40,906 nucleotides of DNA from Butyrivibrio sp. INlla16 (GTDB lineage Bacteria > Bacillota > Clostridia > Lachnospirales > Lachnospiraceae): the NCBI RefSeq assembly GCF_900104155.1, contig NZ_FMYB01000040.1, positions 1 to 40,906 on the forward strand, in the 5' to 3' direction. Of the stretch, positions 1-7,161 are shown piece by piece; within the stretch, counting starts at the first letter, position 1; every line of letters begins with the position of its first letter. The notes below the pieces were generated by a model. That model saw nothing but the letters and a program-made list of their open reading frames with translations, did no database searches and was not told where the DNA came from. The position numbers were made by a program, and so were the translations under genes.

Positions 1-69
1 ATAATGAGATGTAGACTCGTAAACGGCAATCATTCCAGTCTTTTTGTTTGTGTACTTCACTATCGACAT
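1..69 (-). CDS. Transposase, N-terminal fragment (cut by window edge)
   Basis: Only the first 23 codons are in the window, reading leftwards from an ATG at 69. The peptide begins MSIVKYTNKKTGMIAVYES, and the K-Y-T-N-K-K-T-G...V-Y-E-S pattern is typical of the start of DDE transposases of the IS1634/IS4-like group common in Clostridia. An AAGGAGG ribosome site lies at about 81-87, 11 nt upstream. A second ATG at 75 in another frame gives MKDVDSEVHK, which I do not recognise. A consensus promoter lies just upstream (108-136). The family assignment rests on a very short peptide and is tentative. Confidence 0.6.
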   Translation of the reverse strand, partial: MSIVKYTNKKTGMIAVYESTSHY

Positions 70-97
70 CTTTCATCCAACCTCCTTAACTGTACTT

Positions 98-170
98 GGT
101 ACTATTTATTATATATCATACCAATATTTATGTCAATACGTGTATTGGTATTATTTAGTTATATAGTACC
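98..170 (-). promoter_or_regulatory. Consensus promoter inside a nested palindrome
   Basis: On the minus strand a perfect TTGACA (131-136) is separated by 17 bp from a perfect TATAAT (108-113), pointing at the transposase start at 69. Two inverted repeats share nearly the same centre. ATACCAATA (118-126) pairs with TATTGGTAT (143-151), flanking the -35 box, and GGTACTAT (98-105) pairs with ATAGTACC (163-170). This is the layout of a strong promoter under a dimeric repressor, although the palindrome could instead belong to an insertion-sequence end. Confidence 0.65.
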
Positions 171-210
171 ATTATTTTCCACAAACTTTCAATCAGAAAT
201 TAGTGCAAAA

Positions 211-260
211 TGCAGAGAGGCCGTAACCCCAGACATAATCTGAGTTTACGACCTCTTGCA
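211..260. repeat. Long imperfect hairpin between transposase and ABC gene
   Basis: TGCAGAGAGGCCGTAA at 211-226 pairs with TTACGACCTCTTGCA at 246-260 with two mismatches or a bulge, and an inner CAGA/TCTG pair extends the stem. It lies 70 bp past the stop of the minus-strand ABC gene, so it could be that operon's terminator. The U tract on the minus strand is only TTTT and is not immediate, so an insertion-sequence end or recombination site is also possible. Confidence 0.4.
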
Positions 261-330
261 TCAATCAGCACTTATATATTTTTAGTCAATCATTAGACCG
301 TGAATAGTAACGCGGCATGTGATTTTATAA

Positions 331-2043
331 TTAATTACCAGCAACCATGTACAGTGAATAGAACTGCCCCTTTTCTTCCATAAGATCCTTGAAATTTCCA
401 ATCTCGCATGCTATCCCGTTTTTTAACATGATTATTTCGTCATATTGCTTCAGGATTTGCTCATCGAGTCTATGTGTGACAACGATGCGTGTCATGTTCT
501 TTAAGGCAAGAATAGCTGTTGAAACATGCTTTGCAGTTTCGTTATCAAGGGAAGCGGTTGCTTCATCAACAAGAAGGACATTGCTTCCTTTGAGAAGACT
601 TCGTGCAATGGCAATCCGCTGGCGTTCGCCACCGGAAAGTTTGTTTCCGTTTTCTCCGCAACTATAGTCTTCGCCCCTTTCTTTTATCACGTCCTCCAAG
701 CCAGCAAGCTTGATTGCCCTATTAACTTCTTCATCTGGAAAAGAAGCAAACATGGTGATATTATTCCGAATGGTATCATCAAACAGGAAAATATTCTGAT
801 CTATAAGGCTCATTAGGTCATACATGCTGTCGGAAGAAAAGGATTTTACATCAGTTCCATCTATAGATAATAATCCGTCGTAGGTTCTGTATGAACCCAT
901 AAGAAGTTTTAGGAGAGTTGTTTTTCCGGATCCCGATCCGCCAACTATTGCATAACTTTTTCCGGATTCAAAGTTGCAGGATAATCCTTTGAGGATGGTC
1001 GAAGATGCTTCATATCCAAATGAAAGATTCTGCACAGCTATGTTACTCTTTATCGCCTGTGGAGCCGGAGCTCCTAATGTATTCCCTGTTTCATCTAGTA
1101 TTGAGCCGAATTTATCAATAAGAACTTTTGCTGCTTTCAAGTTTGCATAACAGGTCGGGATATTCTGAACCGGTTGATTTACAAAATTGCAAAGGTTTAC
1201 GAATACAAGGATGGATCCTACTGTCAGCTTCCCGCTAAAAACAAAAAGAGCTCCAATAAAAATAATGCAGAACTGAACTGCCATCCCGGAGGATTCAGAA
1301 GCTGACGTAATGATTCCCAAGTACCTGCGGCGTTTTTCTTTGGACACTTCCAGTGCATGATTTTGGGCACAAAAAACAGACTCTAAGCGCTTTTCAGCCT
1401 TAAAACATTTTATTACAGCAAAACCACTAAGTATATCCTTTAGTTTCGAAGTATAATGTTCATTTTTGTCAGAAACCTTTTTCTCCCGTCCAGCCAGTTC
1501 TTTTCCCATTAAAACGGATATTGTAACAGGCAAGAAGCTAAGAATGATCACGATAAGAGTCAGCAAGGGATTATACCAAATCATCATTGCAAGTGTCATT
1601 ATCAGCATGGAAACATAGTAAACAAACAGAACAATATTATTAAGGTAATTTGTCTCAACAGAGATGGAATCATTTGTAAAAGCTGAAAGATATTTGCCGG
1701 TGTTTTCGCCTGATATTGTTGATATGGATTTTTTAGTTAGGATTTCGAATGCTTTCGTTTTATACTGACTGATTCCACGATGTACAAACCTTGCCTTTAT
1801 GATTGTTGCTGCTGTATTGATAAGGAAGATTGTTGGAACACTTATGAGAACAAATATCCCAAGACGATATAGGCAAAGTCTGTCAGATGAGCTTATTGCA
1901 TCCAAAGCAGCTCCAAGTTGCCATGAGATAATGAGATTACACGAAGCTCCTAGTATCTGAAATATAATAGCTGCCACGAAGGTGGCTATGTTGTTTTCAT
2001 AAAGCGCTGTGCGCAGATGGTTTGCTGAATTATGGCTTTTCAT
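331..2043 (-). CDS. ABC exporter, fused permease and ATPase
   Basis: This 570-residue half-transporter has an exporter-type membrane domain (about residues 15-300, five to six helices) followed by a nucleotide-binding domain. Visible motifs are Walker A GGSGSGKT (368-375), signature LSGGERQR (469-476), Walker B VLLVDE (489-494) and the H-loop histidine (524). Dimers of such proteins export drugs, peptides or lipids through the cytoplasmic membrane; the substrate cannot be read from the sequence. No peptidase C39 domain is present, so it is not a classic bacteriocin processing exporter. The start overlaps the end of the regulator gene by 14 bp and has AAGGAG upstream, so the two are translated from one message. 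It lies in the cargo of the mobile element, and a resistance or immunity role is an inference. Confidence 0.9.
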   Translation of the reverse strand: MKSHNSANHLRTALYENNIATFVAAIIFQILGASCNLIISWQLGAALDAISSSDRLCLYRLGIFVLISVPTIFLINTAATIIKARFVHRGISQYKTKAFEILTKKSISTISGENTGKYLSAFTNDSISVETNYLNNIVLFVYYVSMLIMTLAMMIWYNPLLTLIVIILSFLPVTISVLMGKELAGREKKVSDKNEHYTSKLKDILSGFAVIKCFKAEKRLESVFCAQNHALEVSKEKRRRYLGIITSASESSGMAVQFCIIFIGALFVFSGKLTVGSILVFVNLCNFVNQPVQNIPTCYANLKAAKVLIDKFGSILDETGNTLGAPAPQAIKSNIAVQNLSFGYEASSTILKGLSCNFESGKSYAIVGGSGSGKTTLLKLLMGSYRTYDGLLSIDGTDVKSFSSDSMYDLMSLIDQNIFLFDDTIRNNITMFASFPDEEVNRAIKLAGLEDVIKERGEDYSCGENGNKLSGGERQRIAIARSLLKGSNVLLVDEATASLDNETAKHVSTAILALKNMTRIVVTHRLDEQILKQYDEIIMLKNGIACEIGNFKDLMEEKGQFYSLYMVAGN

Positions 2044-2929
2044 TTTTCTGCTCCTTGGTTAATATTGGTTTTTTGCGGCCATTCCAATAGCAAAGATACG
2101 AATCATTCTTTTCATTTAGCCAGCGAGACAGAAGCATGAATGGAACAAAGACATCACTACTGTCATTTAATGAATAGGTTTCTATAGGGGTATCTTCAAG
2201 TTCTACCTCTGTCTTTTTGAGGATATTGCATTCTGTAAGCTTAATAAGTAATTTTTCTGTTGTTTCCACAGAAATATGGGCCGCTTTTGCTATAGCTTTT
2301 TTGGATCTATAGTTGGATTTTCTCGCATACAGTGTTCTCAATATTTCAAGTGCTCCGGGCATTGCGAGCGTAGAAAAAAGAGTACGATATTCTTCATTAT
2401 CAGAAAAGTGGAGTTCGTATCCGTCTACTGGCTCTGGCATTACCATGAACAGAGGACAGTCTTCAGCCGGTATGGCAAGTTGAATTCCATTATCTAAAAT
2501 GATTGCAGATCTGAACCACGCAGTCTGCTTGGGCATGCTGGCATCAATTGAGTAACAACTGCTTATAGGTAATTTTATTATTTCATTTCCATCAGCACTC
2601 TGTATATTTATGTCGACATAATATGGATGTCCAAGAGTACAACATAGTAAAGAAAATAACTTGTACATACGCTTTTCTTTAGGGAATTTTGAAAGCCAGT
2701 TCAGAAGAGTGGTTTTCATATCTTTATGAGGTTCGTTGGAGCGACCATACAGAGTGTCTATCGTAACACCAAGAGTATCTGCAATTTCCGGAAGCATTTC
2801 TGTATCAGGAGATCCACCGTTTTCCCACTTGCTGACAGCCTGGCTGGAAATTCCCAAAGCTTTCCCTAATTGCTCCTGCGTAATACCGCGCTCTTTTCTT
2901 ATCTTTGCAATTGTTTGACCGATTTTCAT
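2030..2929 (-). CDS. XRE-family regulator with a second C-terminal HTH
   Basis: The protein has 299 residues from ATG at 2929. A GTG two codons upstream is possible but lies only 4 nt from the AAGGAG site. Residues 1-60 form a Cro/cI-type helix-turn-helix (IGQTIAKIRKERGITQEQLG...ISSQAVSKWE). A middle region of about 130 residues is unassigned. Around residues 205-255 a second winged-helix-like segment (SKKAIAKAAHISVETTEKLL) resembles ArsR/MarR-type folds. It is the first gene of an operon with the ABC exporter, and its promoter carries a palindrome between -35 and -10, so autoregulation and ligand-controlled exporter expression are likely. Regulators of this plan usually have a short C-terminal domain, so the extra HTH is unusual. 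The ligand is unknown. Confidence 0.85.
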   Translation of the reverse strand: MKIGQTIAKIRKERGITQEQLGKALGISSQAVSKWENGGSPDTEMLPEIADTLGVTIDTLYGRSNEPHKDMKTTLLNWLSKFPKEKRMYKLFSLLCCTLGHPYYVDINIQSADGNEIIKLPISSCYSIDASMPKQTAWFRSAIILDNGIQLAIPAEDCPLFMVMPEPVDGYELHFSDNEEYRTLFSTLAMPGALEILRTLYARKSNYRSKKAIAKAAHISVETTEKLLIKLTECNILKKTEVELEDTPIETYSLNDSSDVFVPFMLLSRWLNEKNDSYLCYWNGRKKPILTKEQKNEKP

Positions 2930-2963
2930 GTGCACATTTCTCCTTGATTCAAATCACATTTGT

Positions 2964-2992
2964 ATGATAACAAAACCAATGGTTGATAACAA
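2964..2992 (-). promoter_or_regulatory. Regulator-exporter promoter with spacer operator
   Basis: The minus strand reads TTGTTA (2987-2992), 17 bp, TATCAT (2964-2969). The spacer holds the palindrome AACCAATGGTT (2974-2984), and an 8-bp direct repeat GATAACAA (2966-2973 and 2985-2992) flanks it. An operator sitting exactly between the two hexamers would block polymerase when bound, probably by the XRE protein encoded downstream. Confidence 0.6.
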
Positions 2993-3154
2993 TGGAGGTA
3001 ATTTTGAATTATTACAACTGTTAGTTGTTTTGTTGGGTTTAATTGAGAATAGCGGAGGATAGCATGTTGCTAAATCTTTATTTTGGGTGATATGTTTCTG
3101 CGGTATGAATCGTATTATAGTTAGAAGGCCTTCTAAAAAATACAGAGTTTTGTC

Positions 3155-3463
3155 ATGGAGGAAAAAGAAGCTAGGCGGATACTGGAAACATATGCTGATA
3201 TGATACTGAGGATCAGTTATAGTTACTTACGCCAGACATATGACGCAGAGGACATCTGCCAGAATGTAATACTGAAATACCTGTCCTCCCACCAAAGATT
3301 TGATAGCCGCGAGCATGAAAAAGCCTGGATAATCAGGACTACGATCAATGCCTGCAAGGACCTGAGAAAGAGCGCTTTCTTCGGAAAGACAATAGGGCTT
3401 GATGCGCTGCCGGAAAGAGCTGTGCCGGAAGAACCGGTGTCTGTACTTCCTAAATATTGGTAG
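3155..3463 (+). pseudogene. Truncated sigma-70 family (ECF-type) factor
   Basis: The 102-residue product keeps a complete sigma region 2 (ADMILRISYSYL, YDAEDICQNVILKYL, KAWIIRTTINACKDLRKS), which binds the -10 element and core polymerase. It ends at about residue 102 just where region 4 should begin; its last residues, LPKYW, look like the LPKYR that opens region 4. Normal relatives have 160-190 residues. Region 4, needed for -35 recognition, is not found in any frame downstream. No anti-sigma gene is adjacent. The reading frame is otherwise clean, so decay is recent or a short product is kept. A 16-bp perfect palindrome (3121-3136) precedes the start. Confidence 0.75.
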
Positions 3464-3591
3464 CTCTCTTTTTGGAATTGGATTCCTCAAAGTAGCAATA
3501 ATCTGCTTTTTTTCATTGACGCAAAAGTATATAGTAGATGTATGTATTTTGCTAGAGGGAACCAAATGTTGGTTAATGCAGGAAAAGACAA

Positions 3592-4335
3592 ATGAGATTA
3601 GATTTTTATTATTATTCCTATCAATGTCCTCTGAATGATGACATGTTACAGCTTTTGGAAAAATATAGGGATAAACTGGATATTTATTACCATGATATTT
3701 CAGAAGATCCTGAAACTGCGAAGAATATGGGGATGTTTTATCCGACTTTGATGGTTTTGGATAATAATAAAAGGTATTATAGTCCTATCAGCAGATCATT
3801 CTTAGAACAGGTGGTTAAAGGAGCTTACCCTACCGAAAAGCCATATATGTGCACTTTATCCCAACAGGTTGTGGCAGGTAATATAGAGGCTATAACAGCC
3901 AAAAACATTGAGACAGCTTGCGAATGCTGTGAGAATGCAAACATAAGTAACTGCCGTAAAAAAGCCGGTTTTTTAAAACAGTATGGTGACTGTTATGGAT
4001 TCCTTAATATGGATGACGACGGGAAAATGCTTGGTGGAGTAGAGTTTTTGCCGTCAGAAATCATTCCATACGACATTCCACGTGGTAAGCATATTGCTTT
4101 TATCACATGCATATATAGGTCTGATTCGGAATACGATTATAAGACAGCCCCATTACAAGCGCTGGAGCAGCATTTACGTGGAGAATATTCGGAAATAATC
4201 GCGATAACTGATGAAAAGGGAGTGTTTCCAAACGGGGATTTGGATTTTTTCATAAGAAACGGTTATATTGACAAAGGTGTAGTATTCAAAGATAAAAGCT
4301 ATTGCACTCTGCATCTAGTATCAAAGCGACTATAG
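3592..4335 (+). CDS. Thioredoxin-like plus GNAT-like fusion protein
   Basis: This is a protein of 247 residues from ATG at 3592 with AGGA upstream. Residues 1-75 look like a thioredoxin fold: a first strand ending in a lone cysteine (SYQCPLND), and a cis-proline-like turn before a strand (MFYPTLMVLDN). The CxxC motif is missing, so redox activity is unlikely. Residues 85-247 resemble YoaP-type GNAT proteins, with the order ETACECCENANISNC..., then GVEFLPSEIIPYDIPRGKHIAFITCIY. The glycine-rich acetyl-CoA loop of GNATs is not obvious. The cysteine cluster CECC...C at about residues 109-122 could bind a metal. The assignment comes from pattern resemblance and is moderate. Confidence 0.55.
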   Translation: MRLDFYYYSYQCPLNDDMLQLLEKYRDKLDIYYHDISEDPETAKNMGMFYPTLMVLDNNKRYYSPISRSFLEQVVKGAYPTEKPYMCTLSQQVVAGNIEAITAKNIETACECCENANISNCRKKAGFLKQYGDCYGFLNMDDDGKMLGGVEFLPSEIIPYDIPRGKHIAFITCIYRSDSEYDYKTAPLQALEQHLRGEYSEIIAITDEKGVFPNGDLDFFIRNGYIDKGVVFKDKSYCTLHLVSKRL

Positions 4336-4403
4336 CAACTCTCAATAATGATCATTTTTTAATAATTATAGAAATAATTTACATATAGATAGGAGTCTTC
4401 TGT

Positions 4404-4904
4404 GTGGAAATCATTAAAAGAATAGAACCAACGGATTATAACTATGTTCTAAAACTGAATGAAGAAAATGTCGATGTCCTGATACCTACGGACAGAGAAG
4501 AACTGGAATACCTTGCAGAAAAAGCAGTGCTCTTTCATGTTATCTATGTAGATGAGAATCCTGCCGGCTTTATCATTGCCTTACGAGACGGTCTTGAGGA
4601 CTATGATTTCAAGAGCTATAGATGGTTTAAAGAGCGGTATTCCAAATTCCTTTATATAGACAGAGTTGTTGTTGATAAAAAATACTGGAAAAAAGGTTTA
4701 GGACGCAAGTTATATCAATATGCATTCGATTATGCCAAAGTAAATGACATAGAGATAGTAGGCGCTGCAATTACTACTATCCCTTATAATAAAGAGAGTC
4801 TGGCTTTTCATGCAAAACAGGGCTTCCATGAGGTAGGAGAGCAGCTAATTCGTGGTGGTACTGTTAAAATATCCCAACAAATTAAAGAAAGAACTGAGGA
4901 ATAG
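4404..4904 (+). CDS. GNAT family N-acetyltransferase
   Basis: The product has 166 residues and starts at GTG 4404, with AGGAG at 4391-4395. Motif A is clear: YIDRVVVDKKYWKKGLGRKLYQYAFDYA (quoted in part; V-V-V then K-K-G-L-G-R-K at about 95-105), the acetyl-CoA pyrophosphate loop. Motif B follows (SLAFHAKQGFHEVGEQ). It probably acetylates a small amine or a protein N-terminus in the cytoplasm; the substrate cannot be inferred. It ends 2 bp before the TfoX-like gene, so both are likely on one transcript. It lies in the element's cargo region, where acetyltransferases often act in antibiotic or toxin resistance, but nothing here shows that. Confidence 0.85.
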   Translation: MEIIKRIEPTDYNYVLKLNEENVDVLIPTDREELEYLAEKAVLFHVIYVDENPAGFIIALRDGLEDYDFKSYRWFKERYSKFLYIDRVVVDKKYWKKGLGRKLYQYAFDYAKVNDIEIVGAAITTIPYNKESLAFHAKQGFHEVGEQLIRGGTVKISQQIKERTEE

Positions 4905-4906
4905 GT

Positions 4907-5212
4907 ATGGCATTTGAAGAAGATAGCATTGTTCAGGAATGGATGGCGCACCTTTCAGATTTAAATGTTGAAACGAAAAAGATGTTCGGATGTTATTGCT
5001 TATACTGTGATGGCCAGGCTGTTGGTTGGATTCATGACAGTGTATTAAGTTTGCATGAAGTGGGACTGAGCTATATCCCTGAAGATGTCAAAAGACCCGG
5101 GAAGGATGACAAAATACAAGAGATGGTTATCCCGCTGGATTATGTGAATGCGGATTGGCTATCCCAAGCAGTTCAAGATACTGCTGATATGCGAAGAGAA
5201 TGCGGGAAATGA
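4907..5212 (+). CDS. TfoX N-terminal domain protein
   Basis: The protein has 101 residues. The pattern KKMFGCYCLYCDGQAVGWIHDSVLSL matches the start of TfoX_N proteins (R-M-F-G-x-Y-x-x-Y-x-x-G...). The N-terminal domain alone is present; the C-terminal helix-hairpin-helix-like TfoX_C domain of the competence regulator Sxy/TfoX is absent. Stand-alone TfoX_N proteins are common in Firmicutes and have no established role in competence, so I give no symbol. The gene follows the GNAT gene by 2 bp with GAGGAATAGGT as a ribosome site inside the upstream gene's end, implying coupling. Confidence 0.75.
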   Translation: MAFEEDSIVQEWMAHLSDLNVETKKMFGCYCLYCDGQAVGWIHDSVLSLHEVGLSYIPEDVKRPGKDDKIQEMVIPLDYVNADWLSQAVQDTADMRRECGK

Positions 5213-5341
5213 CTATGTACATTGAAGGGACTCTTTTGATTTCAACCTCAGGTTGTACAGACTTGAAATCTGCGTCATTGTGAGCAAGTTGGCAATATTC
5301 AAAAATTATTCTTCTTAGAGACATAGAAAGTGAGAGAAATT

Positions 5342-5872
5342 ATGGAACATAAAGAGATTATTGGAAAAAGAGTCATTTTACGAGAACAAAGAGAAGAAGA
5401 CGCAAAATTCTTTGCTCATTGGTTCAATCAGCCTATGGTTATGTTTCAGTGTGGCTTTGAACGCCCTACGAATGAAGAAGAGGAGAAAAAGTATATCAAT
5501 GCATCCCACAAATCAGAAGATTCGGTTTGGTTTACAATCACGGACCTTGATGGAAATGTTATTGGTGAAACTGGACTGCTTCGAATGTTCCCGGATTGGC
5601 ATTGTACTGATTTAACAATTATTATTCCTGATCCTAAGAGCCAGCACAAAGGGTACGGCACAGAGGCAATACGATTAATACTGGATATGGCATTTGAAGA
5701 ATTTGACATGAACCGTGTATCTATAGGTGTAGTGGGGCTTAATACAGATGCTTTGGAATTTTATAAGAAGATTGGTTTTAAGCAGGAAGGCATACAGGAA
5801 CAAGGGTATTATTACAATGGTGAGTACAGTGACTTCGTTATGATGCGTATTCTTCGTTGCGAATGGAAATAA
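5342..5872 (+). CDS. GNAT acetyltransferase, RimJ/RimL type
   Basis: The protein has 176 residues from ATG at 5342. An in-frame GTG at 5330 is less likely because it would place the only GAGAG-like ribosome site inside the gene. It has the RimJ/RimL-type opening (GKRVILREQREEDAKFFAHWFNQP), motif A with HKGYGTEA (about 105-112) and motif B (NTDALEFYKKIGFKQEGIQEQGYY). Relatives acetylate ribosomal-protein N-termini, aminoglycosides, spermidine or other amines; the target is open. The upstream 118 bp hold an inverted repeat, GATTTCAA/TTGAAATC, and no recognisable promoter. This is the last plus-strand cargo gene before the convergent mobilization operon. Confidence 0.85.
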   Translation: MEHKEIIGKRVILREQREEDAKFFAHWFNQPMVMFQCGFERPTNEEEEKKYINASHKSEDSVWFTITDLDGNVIGETGLLRMFPDWHCTDLTIIIPDPKSQHKGYGTEAIRLILDMAFEEFDMNRVSIGVVGLNTDALEFYKKIGFKQEGIQEQGYYYNGEYSDFVMMRILRCEWK

Positions 5873-5980
5873 AGAACACTCCGAGTTTGTCATACACACA
5901 GTAGCAAGTTATGCTCCGCCTAAAAGCTCTGCAACTGTGCATGGCTCTCCGGAAGCTAGTCTCAAAAGGACAATATTAGA

Positions 5981-6016
5981 AAAACCGCAATTCCAGATCC
6001 ATCGATTTGGAATTGC
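5981..6016 (-). terminator. Terminator of the mobilization operon
   Basis: The 9-bp stem GCAATTCCA (5987-5995) / TGGAATTGC (6008-6016) is followed on the minus strand by GGTTTTTC. It lies 9 bp beyond the stop of the membrane protein gene at 6025 and ends the minus-strand mob transcript. Confidence 0.75.
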
Positions 6017-6024
6017 AGTCTAAA

Positions 6025-7161
6025 TCACATATTTTGGACCTGTATCCAAACTCTTCTTTTATTTCTGCCGTCAAAATATCCATCAAGATATATAAGGGCT
6101 ACAAGATACACTATCTGGATAATTCCCAAGAACAATACGAGATTTATGCTTATAATGCTCTTGATGCCTGATCCAAATACAATCATCACAGCCAGAGATA
6201 AAAGCAGGACTTTCAGAGAAAGGTTGCACCAGCGCTTTCTGTAGTATAGCCATAGTTTGTATATTCCAAAGCTAATTCCGGCGATACTTGCAATCAGAAG
6301 TGCAAATGATAGAACCCTAAGAAGCCATGCAACTCCGGCAGAGTAAGCAAAGAGTTTTTCACTGCCATCTACATACTTGGTATAATAGGGTGTTGCCATC
6401 CATTTTGCATAGATGCTAAGGTTATTCAAAGCCCACAGAATGGGAGCTGATATGAACTCCCATGCATCCTCTAAGAAGGCAGGATAAGCCATGAGGCAGC
6501 AATATAGTGTTACGATAAGTGATCCCCATTCAATCTGTTCTCTTTTCTTAGCAGCTTTGATCTTGGTATTGGCCAGCCTTATTGCATCAGTCTTTGCAGT
6601 GATGGCTTCAGAAACCTTGCTATTAGCTTCCTCTTTACAGTCAGCAACATCCTGTCTGGCCTTAGCCTCGGCAGCCGTCTGGGCTGCCTGAGCATTTCTT
6701 ACGGCTTCAACACTGGACATATTGACTAGTTTCTTTGTATCAGAGAGAAGGCCCTGAGTGGTGGTGAGTTCTTCTTCGAGCTTCTGCTGCTCTTTCCTGG
6801 TCAAGAGTCCTGCGCTGTTCCTCAAGCTGTCGTTCTCTGTCACGAGCTGCTGATTCACGATCTGCACGGAGGATATCTCTGCTCTGAGATCTGCTATTAC
6901 AGATGTCAAATCTGACTTCTCTGACAAGGCGGTCTGTATCTGATTCCTCAGGTCCTCTATCGTTTCGTCCTTCTGCTTCAGCACTGCTTTCTGCTCCTGT
7001 ATTGCCTTCGACTGAGCCTCCACCACCAAGTCCAGCGATGGCTGATTCAACTTCTGCATAGTATCTCTCGAAGTCTGCTGGGATGAGTTCTGCTGAAGAT
7101 TCTCTTTCTTCGTCTGCTCTGTTGTCACTGAGTCTGATTTCTTTCTGTCTTTCAAATTCAT
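6025..7161 (-). CDS. MobB-like coiled-coil membrane protein, overlapping the relaxase
   Basis: The protein has 378 residues. Residues 45-205 are a long heptad-rich, charged coiled coil (QKAVLKQKDETIEDLRNQIQ and onwards). The C-terminal 170 residues hold four or five hydrophobic helices (about 212-230, 271-303, 315-357). Its ATG at 7161 has a perfect AAGGAGG site 9 nt upstream, and both lie inside the relaxase gene, so residues 1-140 are encoded in a different frame of relaxase codons. In RSF1010/R1162 and ColE1, accessory genes (mobB, mbeB) are likewise nested in the relaxase gene, and R1162 MobB is a membrane protein that helps the relaxosome engage the secretion channel. A similar job is a reasonable inference; I see no direct sequence match that proves homology. 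Confidence 0.75.
   Translation of the reverse strand: MNLKDRKKSDSVTTEQTKKENLQQNSSQQTSRDTMQKLNQPSLDLVVEAQSKAIQEQKAVLKQKDETIEDLRNQIQTALSEKSDLTSVIADLRAEISSVQIVNQQLVTENDSLRNSAGLLTRKEQQKLEEELTTTQGLLSDTKKLVNMSSVEAVRNAQAAQTAAEAKARQDVADCKEEANSKVSEAITAKTDAIRLANTKIKAAKKREQIEWGSLIVTLYCCLMAYPAFLEDAWEFISAPILWALNNLSIYAKWMATPYYTKYVDGSEKLFAYSAGVAWLLRVLSFALLIASIAGISFGIYKLWLYYRKRWCNLSLKVLLLSLAVMIVFGSGIKSIISINLVLFLGIIQIVYLVALIYLDGYFDGRNKRRVWIQVQNM

Noticed and set aside
4..243. 79-codon plus-strand open frame
   Set aside because: It crosses the transposase start, its promoter and the palindrome; composition is random and it has no ribosome site.
3399..3638. 79-codon plus-strand open frame after the sigma fragment
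   Set aside because: It overlaps the sigma and acetyltransferase-like genes in other frames and shows no sigma region 4 similarity.
5127..5324. 65-codon minus-strand open frame
   Set aside because: It overlaps the TfoX-like gene, has no ribosome site and no recognisable pattern.
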